DNA of 5,465 nt from an uncultured Clostridium sp. (GTDB lineage Bacteria; Bacillota; Clostridia; Christensenellales; Pumilibacteraceae). This document shows, one piece after another, positions 1-5,273 of this stretch. The translations under genes were made by a program, and so were the position numbers. Location of the stretch: assembly GCA_900555125.1 (NCBI GenBank), contig USKH01000091.1:1-5465 (forward strand). Direction: 5' to 3'. The stretch's first letter is position 1. Every line of letters begins with the position of its first letter. The notes under the pieces were generated by a model, which did no database searches, had not been told where the DNA came from, and saw nothing but the letters and a program-made list of their open reading frames with translations.

Positions 1-1
1 T

Positions 2-1330
2 CAGGCACTCGACCGCGAAAACGTAGCAGATCTGCTCGAACTGAAAAAACTTCCGGTGGATTTTCCCGCATGTTCGCTTGTTGTACTCGATAAAAACCTA
101 ACCGAAGAGTTGTCGTTGCTCGGTATGACCGGGTTGTACGAAAAAATAGAGCTGCCCCTTGTTGACGTGTTGTTTGACATGGAAAAGACGGGCGTACTTG
201 TGGACAAATCGACCTTGGAAAAACTGGGCAGGAAGTTTTCTGCCGAAGCCAACGATTATGCGGCAAAAATTTACGAAGAAGCAGGCGAAAAATTTAATAT
301 AAATTCGCCCAAACAGCTTGCCGCCGTATTGTTTGAAAAAATGTGTATTCCTTACCCCAAAAAGACAAAAAAGTATTCCACAAGCGCGGAGATACTTGAA
401 AGCTTGCGATATAATTATCCCATTGTGGATTATATTCTGAAATACCGGGCCGTGTCAAAACTTCTCGGAACTTATGTCGAAGGATTAGGAAAGCTGATTT
501 GTTCCGATGGAAGGGTGAGAACCGAATATAAGCAGATGATGACGGCAACGGGAAGATTGTCGAGCGTCGAGCCTAATTTGCAGAACATTCCGGTGCGCGA
601 GCAGGAAGGAAAGGAGCTTCGTGCGATATTTATAGCGGGAGAGGGAAATACGCTGGTTTCCGCCGATTATTCGCAGATAGAATTGCGTCTTATGGCGCAT
701 TTTTCCGCCGACCCGAATATGCTTGACATATATAACCGCGGAGGAGATATCCATGCTATGACTGCATCGCTCGTGTTCGGCGTTCCGCTCGACAAAGTAA
801 CTCCCGAAATGCGCAGAAAGGCGAAAGCGGTAAACTTCGGAATTATTTACGGAATAAGCGAGTACGGGTTAAGCGAAAGCGTGCATTGTTCGGTTAAAGA
901 GGCAAAAAAGTTTATCGAAGCGTATTTTGCGTCCTTCCCGCGCGTCAAAGATTTTGTGGATAAAACGGTTGAAAACGCCAAAAAGACAGGCGAAGTGCGT
1001 ACTTTGTTTGGAAGAAGAAGAAAAATAAGCGAACTCAGCTCGTCCAATTTCATGACGAGAAGTTTCGGTGAACGCGCTGCAATGAACACGCCGCTTCAGG
1101 GGTCTGCCGCGGATATAATAAAAATAGCCATGATATCGGTTTACGAAAAGCTAAAAGACACGAAAGTTAAGTTGATTTTGCAAATTCACGACGAACTAAT
1201 TGTCGAATGCCCGGATGAAGAAGTCGAGAACGTTAAAAAAATTCTGACAGATTGCATGGAAAACGCAGTAAAACTGACCGTTCCGCTTACCGTGGACGTC
1301 GAATCGGGCAAAAGTTGGATAGACTGCTGA
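2..1330 (+). CDS. polA: DNA polymerase I, C-terminal polymerase domain (5'-truncated by window edge)
   Basis: Family A DNA polymerase, which fills gaps and replaces Okazaki primers during replication and repair. The frame is already open at base 2, so the visible 442 residues are the C-terminal half of a protein that is usually about 850-930 residues; the GTG at 56 is an internal valine, not a start. Visible order: tail of the exonuclease-like region, thumb, then palm and fingers. The motif TATGRLSS..PNLQNIPVR begins at 542. Motif A DYSQIELR is at 665-688, with the catalytic Asp at visible residue 222 (E. coli D705). The O-helix RRKAKAVNFGIIYG at 812-853 carries Arg271, Lys275, Phe279 and Tyr283, matching E. 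coli R754/K758/F762/Y766. Motif C QIHDELI starts at 1181, with Asp397 and Glu398 (E. coli D882/E883). All catalytic residues are present, so the polymerase should be active. Whether the proofreading and 5'-nuclease domains are intact cannot be judged here. First gene of a likely operon with coaE, 12 bases downstream. Confidence 0.97.
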   Translation, partial: QALDRENVADLLELKKLPVDFPACSLVVLDKNLTEELSLLGMTGLYEKIELPLVDVLFDMEKTGVLVDKSTLEKLGRKFSAEANDYAAKIYEEAGEKFNINSPKQLAAVLFEKMCIPYPKKTKKYSTSAEILESLRYNYPIVDYILKYRAVSKLLGTYVEGLGKLICSDGRVRTEYKQMMTATGRLSSVEPNLQNIPVREQEGKELRAIFIAGEGNTLVSADYSQIELRLMAHFSADPNMLDIYNRGGDIHAMTASLVFGVPLDKVTPEMRRKAKAVNFGIIYGISEYGLSESVHCSVKEAKKFIEAYFASFPRVKDFVDKTVENAKKTGEVRTLFGRRRKISELSSSNFMTRSFGERAAMNTPLQGSAADIIKIAMISVYEKLKDTKVKLILQIHDELIVECPDEEVENVKKILTDCMENAVKLTVPLTVDVESGKSWIDC

Positions 1331-1342
1331 TCGGAGGACTGT

Positions 1343-1933
1343 ATGGCTGAAAGATTTGTAGTCGGACTTACCGGCGGAATAGCAAGCGGAAAAAGCGCGG
1401 TAAGCGGTTTTCTCGGGGAAGAGCCGGACGTTACGGTTATCGACGCCGACGTTGTGAGCCGCGAAATTTATAAAAACTCCGATGTCGGAACGGCAATATT
1501 GCGCGAATTTCCCGAGTGTGAGGAAAACGGCGAGATAAACCGCAGAAAACTGCGCTCGGTATTTGCCGATCCCGAAAAAACAACCAAACTCAATTCGATA
1601 CCCCACCCCGCTATAATAGGCGAATGCAAAAGAAGAATAGCCGGGGCGCGCGGAATCGTGCTTTTTGTAGTGCCGCTTTTGTTTGAAACCGGGATGGATA
1701 AAATTTGCGACGCAACAGTCGTGGTCGTCGCCGACAAAAAAACGAGAATAAAACGTTTGCTTAATCGGGATAATATCGACGAGGAGACGGCTGAAAATAT
1801 GATGCAAAGGCAATGGGAAGACGGAGAGCGTATTAAAAAAGCGGATTTTATTATCGAAAACGACGGTGATATAAGCGACTTGAAGAAAAAAACGCTGCTA
1901 CTTTTGACGGAAATAAGAAAAATTGCCGGTTAA
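1343..1933 (+). CDS. coaE: Dephospho-CoA kinase
   Basis: Catalyses the last step of coenzyme A synthesis: ATP-dependent phosphorylation of the ribose 3'-OH of dephospho-CoA, in the cytoplasm. The 196-residue protein matches the family length of about 200. The P-loop GGIASGKS is at residues 11-18. VIDAD follows at 32-36 with the acidic catalytic Asp34 (E. coli D33). The HPAI motif, VPLLFETG (CoA-binding/lid region) and a C-terminal RDN.....A....RQ segment followed by ADFIIEN are all where the family has them. The start is ATG at 1343, preceded by GGAGG at 1333-1337 with 5 bases of spacing. It lies 12 bases after the polA stop and overlaps the start of the transglycosylase gene, so the three are probably cotranscribed. 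The polA-coaE proximity is common in Bacillota. No abnormal residues noticed. Confidence 0.96.
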   Translation: MAERFVVGLTGGIASGKSAVSGFLGEEPDVTVIDADVVSREIYKNSDVGTAILREFPECEENGEINRRKLRSVFADPEKTTKLNSIPHPAIIGECKRRIAGARGIVLFVVPLLFETGMDKICDATVVVVADKKTRIKRLLNRDNIDEETAENMMQRQWEDGERIKKADFIIENDGDISDLKKKTLLLLTEIRKIAG

Positions 1934-2444
1934 AATAAGAATAATCGCACTTATTGCGGCAATAGTTTCTTTCGCGGCTTCTTATACCGGGCTTTTTGTC
2001 ATTGTTTTCTTTCCCGTTCGTTATCAACCCGAAATAAAGCGTGCGTGTACAGAATACGGGCTTGACGAAAGTCTGGTTTATGCGGTAATACTGTCCGAGA
2101 GCGGATTTAATAAAAATGCACGATCTTATCGCGGCGCAGTCGGGCTTATGCAGCTTATGCCGCGAACGGCGGAGTGGTTTGCAAAAACGGACGGAGAGGA
2201 CTTTTCTGCGGAAATGCTTACCGAGCCCGCTTACAACATATCGATCGGGTGCAGATATTTAAGGTATCTTTTAGATAAGTTTGAAAGTGAAAAGTGGGCT
2301 GTCGCAGCGTTCAATGCCGGCGAAGGCAATGTGAAAAGCTGGCTCGATACAGACAAAAAAATACGCTTCCACGAAACGGAAGCGTATGTGCAAAAAGTTT
2401 TTGCGGCAAGACGAATCTATAAATATCGTCTGAAAATAAGATAA
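1923..2444 (+). CDS. Membrane-anchored Slt-type lytic transglycosylase
   Basis: Cleaves the MurNAc-GlcNAc bond of peptidoglycan with formation of 1,6-anhydro-MurNAc; expected to act outside the membrane during wall remodelling. Residues 5-32 form one hydrophobic segment (IIALIAAIVSFAASYTGLF) that should be a signal anchor. The SLT fold follows: catalytic Glu59 in SES (58-60), GLMQLMP at 74-80, NISIGCRYLRYLL at 105-117, AFNAGEGNV at 129-137 and ETEAYV at 151-156, all signature positions of the Slt70-like family (GH23). At 173 residues it is a minimal, single-domain enzyme. The start is taken as TTG 1923: an in-frame stop (TAA 1914-1916) lies just upstream, and no ATG or GTG occurs before the membrane segment. 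This start overlaps the coaE stop by 11 bases and has only a weak Shine-Dalgarno (GACGGA at 1906-1911), which suggests translational coupling to coaE. A coaE-adjacent transglycosylase is a recurring arrangement in Clostridia. Confidence 0.9.
   Translation: MPVKIRIIALIAAIVSFAASYTGLFVIVFFPVRYQPEIKRACTEYGLDESLVYAVILSESGFNKNARSYRGAVGLMQLMPRTAEWFAKTDGEDFSAEMLTEPAYNISIGCRYLRYLLDKFESEKWAVAAFNAGEGNVKSWLDTDKKIRFHETEAYVQKVFAARRIYKYRLKIR
2361..2387 (+). other. Intragenic perfect hairpin in the transglycosylase gene
   Basis: ATACGCTTCC (2361-2370) and GGAAGCGTAT (2378-2387) are perfect inverted repeats separated by 7 bases (ACGAAAC). The structure lies near the 3' end of the transglycosylase gene, over the codons for IRFHETEAY. 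A run of five T follows about 10 bases later (2398-2402). It may be a chance result of coding constraint or a real mRNA structure; no function is asserted. Confidence 0.5.
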
Positions 2445-2467
2445 AACTGATAATATTCGTTGAAATT

Positions 2468-2497
2468 AAGTACTATGCGTGACATAGTACTTTTATT
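2468..2497. terminator. Hairpin terminator between convergent genes
   Basis: AAGTACTATG (2468-2477) and CATAGTACTT (2483-2492) form a perfect 10-bp stem with the 5-base loop CGTGA, followed on the + strand by TTTTATT. It sits 24 bases after the transglycosylase stop and directly abuts the stop codon of the convergent WYL regulator (TAA, 2495-2493 on the - strand). On the - strand the stem is followed by TTAATTTC, a poorer U-tract. It therefore fits a + strand terminator for the polA-coaE-transglycosylase run and may be partly bidirectional. The stem is AT-rich, so its strength is uncertain. Confidence 0.7.
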
Positions 2498-3416
2498 CTA
2501 TGTTCGAATTTCTGAGGATGCGTTTGCACTCGACAAGCAATTCTTCTTTTACGGCGGCGGGTTTAAGCACTTTCACGCTGGATCCGAAAGATAATAGCTT
2601 TTTAATCAGAATATTTCCGCTGTAAACGGTGGACGAAGCGGTGTATTGCAGTCCTTTTTCGCTTATTGCGTCGGCACCCAGCCATTCTTCTATTTCACCC
2701 AGTATGGTTGAAGAAAATTCTATTTCAAGGTCAACTGTGGGTACGTCGTCGAATATTCCGGAAAGCTTGTCGTATACGTTGCCTTCGCGACGGGCAAAAA
2801 TTTCGTCGGTTTTGATGATCGAAGTAATTCGAGCAAGGCGGAATAATCGGAAATCTTTTCTGTAGTGACACCAGCCGTATGCGTACCATATGCCTTCTTT
2901 CAGGGCAAGACTGTACGGGTCGAAGCGACGTGTGGAAGAAATATCGTATCTGTCGGTGTATTTGATGTCCAGCGACGTTCCGTTTTCTATGGCTTCGTTA
3001 ATAATGGTCATTTTATTGCGGAAAGCGGTGGGATTGGTCCAGCTCGCGGCGTCGATGACCAGCGTGTCGTTTTTAAGCAGATATTTGTCGTCGTCTTTTC
3101 GCATAGACATGTGTTGTAATTTGTCGAGTATCGAACTTTTCATGGCGTCGTCGGGTGCAGCCTTAACGCACGTTACCAATCTTCTGAGTTCTTCCGGCGA
3201 AAACAACGTTTTGTCCAGTTTGTATTCGTCCGAAATGGCATAGCCGCCTTCTTTTCCGGCAAGCGAATATATCGGGATGCCGGCTTCCGATAAAGTGTCC
3301 ACGTATCTGGAGATGGTGCGCTCGCTTACTTCGTATTTTTCGGCAAGAAATCGCCTGGAAGCTTTTTTCTTAATCAGTAAAGTCATCATAATACCGTACA
3401 GTACCCAGTTTTGCAT
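2493..3416 (-). CDS. HTH-WYL transcriptional regulator (YafY/DeoR-like family)
   Basis: DNA-binding regulator of 307 residues, a typical length for HTH-WYL-WCX proteins. The N-terminal winged helix-turn-helix occupies about residues 5-62. Its likely recognition helix is SERTISRYVDTL (31-42), followed by the wing around GKEGGYAI (54-61). The WYL domain covers about 135-205, with the core GIWYAYGWCHYRKDFRLFRL (175-194); the signature reads W-Y-A rather than W-Y-L. The arginines in RRFDPY and FRLFRL, which line the presumed ligand pocket, are kept. A WCX-like C-terminal region (about 225-305) follows. The start is ATG at 3416-3414, because GGAG lies 8 bases upstream (3428-3425 on the - strand) and a near-consensus promoter precedes it. 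The frame stays open to 3848, but that extension runs antisense through the neighbouring gene and is not believed. The family senses ligands or single-stranded nucleic acid, and the effector here is unknown. Its divergent neighbour at 3516 is the most likely target besides itself. Confidence 0.93.
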   Translation of the reverse strand: MQNWVLYGIMMTLLIKKKASRRFLAEKYEVSERTISRYVDTLSEAGIPIYSLAGKEGGYAISDEYKLDKTLFSPEELRRLVTCVKAAPDDAMKSSILDKLQHMSMRKDDDKYLLKNDTLVIDAASWTNPTAFRNKMTIINEAIENGTSLDIKYTDRYDISSTRRFDPYSLALKEGIWYAYGWCHYRKDFRLFRLARITSIIKTDEIFARREGNVYDKLSGIFDDVPTVDLEIEFSSTILGEIEEWLGADAISEKGLQYTASSTVYSGNILIKKLLSFGSSVKVLKPAAVKEELLVECKRILRNSNIE

Positions 3417-3441
3417 AATTTTTTCTCCGATTTTTTCTTTT

Positions 3442-3470
3442 AGTATACAATATTGACAGGCAGTTGTCAA
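3442..3470 (-). promoter_or_regulatory. Promoter of the WYL regulator gene
   Basis: Read on the - strand, TTGACA (3470-3465) is followed by a 17-base spacer and TATACT (3447-3442). This is a perfect -35 and a one-mismatch -10 for a housekeeping sigma factor. Transcription would start near 3435, giving a leader of about 20 bases that contains the GGAG ribosome binding site. The -35 hexamer is also the right arm of a palindrome, so autoregulation is plausible. Confidence 0.85.
3453..3470. promoter_or_regulatory. Palindromic operator candidate in the divergent promoter region
   Basis: TTGACAGGCAGTTGTCAA has perfect 6-bp arms (3453-3458 and 3465-3470) around a 6-base centre. It covers the -35 box of the regulator and lies about 30 bases upstream of the expected start of the small + strand gene, which has no good -35 of its own. 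A dimeric HTH protein such as the adjacent WYL regulator could bind here. Part of the symmetry comes from the -35 consensus itself, so this is a candidate only. Confidence 0.5.
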
Positions 3471-3481
3471 CAAATAACGAC

Positions 3482-3487
3482 TATAAT
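3482..3487 (+). promoter_or_regulatory. -10 box for the small unknown gene
   Basis: A perfect TATAAT lies 28 bases before the ATG at 3516, placing the start of transcription near 3494 and the GGAGG (3503-3507) inside a short leader. No recognisable -35 exists at 16-18 bases: the positions read GCAGTT, GGCAGT and AGGCAG. The nearest TTGACA is 23 bases away, too far for direct use. A promoter with a good -10 and no -35 often depends on an activator. Confidence 0.6.
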
Positions 3488-3515
3488 GAAGAAAAAAAGT
3501 TCGGAGGAACGAAAA

Positions 3516-3827
3516 ATGTACTTTTGTGTTATGAGTGAAAAAAATATATCCGCAGGCGAAACGCTGGTTCTCGGAACAAATTCGAGAGGAGATCTCGTGT
3601 GCTGTTTTATCGACGGAACTTTCGTGGGATTCGTAAGCGCAAAGCAGCCCGAAGGCTGTATGAATTTCTGGGATATCGCTTCTTCGGTGGGAAAAAACCG
3701 CGTTTTGTGTAAGGTGGCGATAAAAGCCGGCAGAGTGCTTATTTTGCAGAGCGACAGCAAAGTCTTTAATCGCCGCGGATTTGTCAGAGTGGAAGAACAG
3801 GGTTACGGAATGTTGATTTCTGCGTAA
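3516..3827 (+). CDS. Small protein of unknown function, divergent from the WYL regulator
   Basis: The 103-residue protein is not recognised. The ATG at 3516 is chosen because GGAGGA lies at 3503-3508, with 8 bases between GGAGG and the ATG. The in-frame ATG at 3486 overlaps the -10 box, and the TTG at 3453 lies in the promoter region. It has no signal peptide and no membrane segment, so it is probably cytoplasmic. The composition suggests a small mostly-beta domain with alternating hydrophobic strands (ETLVLG 15-20, DLVCCFIDGTFVGFV 26-40, NRVLCKVAIKAGRVLIL 61-77). Five cysteines are present (4, 29, 30, 48, 65), including a CC pair. The segment DGTFVGFVSAKQ...VLCKV loosely recalls the second half of a HIRAN domain, but the resemblance is too weak for a call. 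It is a single-gene unit: a divergent regulator upstream and a strong terminator downstream. Regulation by the neighbouring WYL protein is inferred from position alone. Confidence 0.85.
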   Translation: MYFCVMSEKNISAGETLVLGTNSRGDLVCCFIDGTFVGFVSAKQPEGCMNFWDIASSVGKNRVLCKVAIKAGRVLILQSDSKVFNRRGFVRVEEQGYGMLISA

Positions 3828-3848
3828 TCCTTGTTTATAACACACCAT

Positions 3849-3892
3849 AAAAGCTTCGGTTTATCCTGAAAAGATATTCCGGGGCTTTTTTT
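3849..3892 (+). terminator. Intrinsic terminator of the small unknown gene
   Basis: AAAAGCTTCGG (3849-3859) pairs over its full 11 bases with CCGGGGCTTTT (3879-3889), using two U-G wobbles, and a run of seven T follows (3886-3892). Inside the 19-base loop, TATC (3862-3865) can pair with GATA (3873-3876), extending the structure. It lies 21 bases after the stop at 3827. On the - strand the two wobbles become C-A mismatches and the U-tract shortens to four, so it should stop asd transcripts less well. Confidence 0.85.
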
Positions 3893-3905
3893 ATTTGGAA
3901 AAACT

Positions 3906-4898
3906 TTACTGCACGTTTTCGCGGAAATAAATCAGCTTTTCCGCAATCTGAACGGCGTTTGTTGCTGCGCCCTTTCGCACGTTATCGGCAACAATCCACA
4001 CGGAAAACGTGTTTTTTTCATTTGTGTTCTGCCTGAGTCGCCCAACAAAAACTTCGTCTTTGCCTTCGGCGTCTGCCGGGGTGGGGAAATTTTCGTCGTT
4101 ATCGAATAAAGCGACGCCCGGCGCCGATGAAAGCGTTTGTTTAAGCGCATTTACGCTTGTGGATTTCTTTGTGGTAAAAACCACGCTTTCGGAGTGACAG
4201 AAGAAGACCGGAACGCGTACGCAGGTTGCGGAAATCGCAATTTTGCCGCAGCCGAGAATTTTTTTGGTTTCAAAAATCATTTTATTTTCTTCGGTTGTGT
4301 ATCCGTTTCGGTCGAAATCGCCGATAGCGGGAATTACGTTTGCAAAAATTTCACGAGGAAAAACTTTTGGCGGAATGCCGTGCAGCCCGTTTATAAGGTC
4401 GACAAATCCGCGTCTGCCCGCTCCGCTTACCGATTGAAAAGTGGTGTAAGAAATTTTCTTCAAGCCGTACTTGCGGAAAATCGGAGCAAGCGTTACAACA
4501 GCCTGAATGGTGGAGCAGTTCGGATTGGCGATAATTCCGTTATTGCGTCTTAGTTCGTCCGGGTTTACTTCCGGTACGACAAGAGGTACTTCGATATTTT
4601 TTCGGAACATAGACGAGTTGTCTACCACTACTGCGCCTTTATCCCGAAAAAGCGGCGCAAATTTTCCGGAAACAGCCGCACCCGCGCTGAAAATCGCATA
4701 GTCGACTGCGGGAACGTTGTTTTCGGTAATTGCGTGAACTTCGATATCTTTGCCTCGGAAAGAAAGAGTAAGTCCGTCGCTTTTTTCGCTGGCAAACAAA
4801 TATAAGTTTTTCACCGGCAGATTGCGTTCGGCAATAACTTCCAGAATTTTTCGCCCGACCATGCCGGTTGCGCCCACGACGGCGAAGTTATATTGCAT
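3906..4898 (-). CDS. asd: Aspartate-semialdehyde dehydrogenase
   Basis: Reduces L-aspartyl-4-phosphate to aspartate-4-semialdehyde with NADPH, the branch point for diaminopimelate/lysine, threonine and methionine. The 330 residues are slightly short for the family (about 335-370). The N-terminal nucleotide-binding loop GATGMVG is at 9-15. FASEKSDG (35-42) is the NADP-binding stretch, and VVDNSS is at 91-96. NPNCSTIQ (125-132) carries the catalytic Cys128. FQSVSGAG (154-161) holds the conserved Gln155. VFPREIFANVIPAIGDF and EENKMIFETKKI follow, then RVPVFFCHSES with substrate-binding Arg228 and the general base His235. All key residues are present. SGAG is followed by RRG, which is less usual than the small residues commonly found there. 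The start is ATG at 4898, with GGAGG 10 bases upstream (4913-4909 on the - strand). No partner such as dapA lies next to it in this window, so it appears monocistronic; its gene end faces the small unknown gene. Confidence 0.96.
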   Translation of the reverse strand: MQYNFAVVGATGMVGRKILEVIAERNLPVKNLYLFASEKSDGLTLSFRGKDIEVHAITENNVPAVDYAIFSAGAAVSGKFAPLFRDKGAVVVDNSSMFRKNIEVPLVVPEVNPDELRRNNGIIANPNCSTIQAVVTLAPIFRKYGLKKISYTTFQSVSGAGRRGFVDLINGLHGIPPKVFPREIFANVIPAIGDFDRNGYTTEENKMIFETKKILGCGKIAISATCVRVPVFFCHSESVVFTTKKSTSVNALKQTLSSAPGVALFDNDENFPTPADAEGKDEVFVGRLRQNTNEKNTFSVWIVADNVRKGAATNAVQIAEKLIYFRENVQ

Positions 4899-4915
4899 AC
4901 TATAAAAACCTCCGC

Positions 4916-4940
4916 GGACAAAATGACGTTTGTTTTGTCC
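4916..4940 (-). promoter_or_regulatory. asd: Leader hairpin directly upstream of the asd ribosome binding site
   Basis: GGACAAAA (4916-4923) and TTTTGTCC (4933-4940) are perfect 8-bp inverted repeats around a 9-base loop. In the asd mRNA the stem would end two bases before the GGAGGT ribosome binding site (4913-4908). It could be a leader hairpin that tunes translation, or a DNA operator between the divergent genes. It is too short to be a lysine riboswitch and has no U-tract like a terminator. Confidence 0.5.
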
Positions 4941-4948
4941 CGTAAAAT

Positions 4949-4954
4949 ATTATA
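4949..4954 (-). promoter_or_regulatory. asd: Possible -10 box of asd
   Basis: On the - strand the sequence reads TATAAT at 4954-4949, about 50 bases before the asd ATG; transcription starting near 4942 would include the leader hairpin. No good -35 is found at the usual distance: 17 bases gives AACCTT, and a TTGAAA lies 24 bases away. Tentative. Confidence 0.4.
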
Positions 4955-5001
4955 TGATGGAACGAAAAAGAAAGGTTCTTTCAAATTTCACTCCAAAACG
5001 A

Positions 5002-5030
5002 TTGAAAAATATCGCCGAATAATGTATAAT
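5002..5030 (+). promoter_or_regulatory. Strong sigma-A-like promoter of the right-hand unknown gene
   Basis: TTGAAA (5002-5007), a 17-base spacer and TATAAT (5025-5030) make a near-perfect housekeeping promoter pointing right. The expected transcription start is near 5037, only about three bases before the ATG at 5040. It is divergent from asd. Confidence 0.75.
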
Positions 5031-5039
5031 ATATGCAAG

Positions 5040-5273
5040 ATGGATTTTTCTGCACAAAAAACGCCTTCGGGTTTAACTCCCGACGTTGAAAAAAACTTGA
5101 TTTCTCTCGGATTTCGTAAGAAAAAAGGATTATATTCGTTCGGGAAAGGCGATGTTGTTTTGTGTTTCGAGCAGAATACTTTTCCGTCGGAACTGTTTTC
5201 GCTTTTCGTTTCGCGATTGGTAAGAAACAAAATGCGAAAATCGTCGTACCCGATAGTGCCGACTGCGAGATAA
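5040..5273 (+). CDS. Unknown protein, N-terminal part; frame probably shifted near its end
   Basis: Opens with ATG at 5040 and stops at TAA 5271-5273, giving 77 residues as sequenced. The product is not recognised. The first 64 residues look like ordinary protein (SGLTPDVEKNLISLGFRKKK, then hydrophobic stretches around GDVVLCFEQNTF and SELFSLFVSRLV), with no signal peptide or clear membrane helix. The last 13 (from MRKSSYPIV) look like out-of-frame reading, whereas the -1 frame becomes convincingly coding from about 5231 and stays open to the window edge. One extra A in the AAAA run at 5229-5232 would join both parts into a protein of more than 142 residues. No Shine-Dalgarno precedes the ATG, and the promoter implies a nearly leaderless mRNA. 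Alternative in-frame ATGs at 4926 and 5022 lie upstream of or inside the promoter and also lack ribosome binding sites. Confidence 0.55.
   Translation: MDFSAQKTPSGLTPDVEKNLISLGFRKKKGLYSFGKGDVVLCFEQNTFPSELFSLFVSRLVRNKMRKSSYPIVPTAR

Noticed and set aside
56..58. GTG at 56 as the polA start
   Set aside because: The frame is open to the left edge and the preceding residues continue naturally; Pol I needs several hundred more N-terminal residues.
1196..1813. 205-residue - strand open frame across the polA-coaE junction
   Set aside because: It is antisense to two certain genes, has no recognisable domain and no convincing start; a shadow frame.
3453..3487. TTGACA (3453) with TATAAT (3482) as a normal + strand promoter
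   Set aside because: The spacer is 23 bases, well outside the workable 16-19 range; only the -10 is retained.
3417..3848. N-terminal extension of the WYL regulator to an ATG at 3848 (451 residues)
   Set aside because: The extra 144 residues are antisense to the well-supported small gene, have no family pattern, and lie upstream of the regulator's own promoter and ribosome binding site at 3416-3470.
4137..4553. 138-residue + strand open frame inside asd
   Set aside because: Antisense to asd, whose catalytic motifs are intact throughout this stretch.
4899..5039. Lysine riboswitch or T-box in the asd leader
   Set aside because: The leader is under 150 bases including a divergent promoter, and shows only one short hairpin with none of the conserved riboswitch or T-box motifs.
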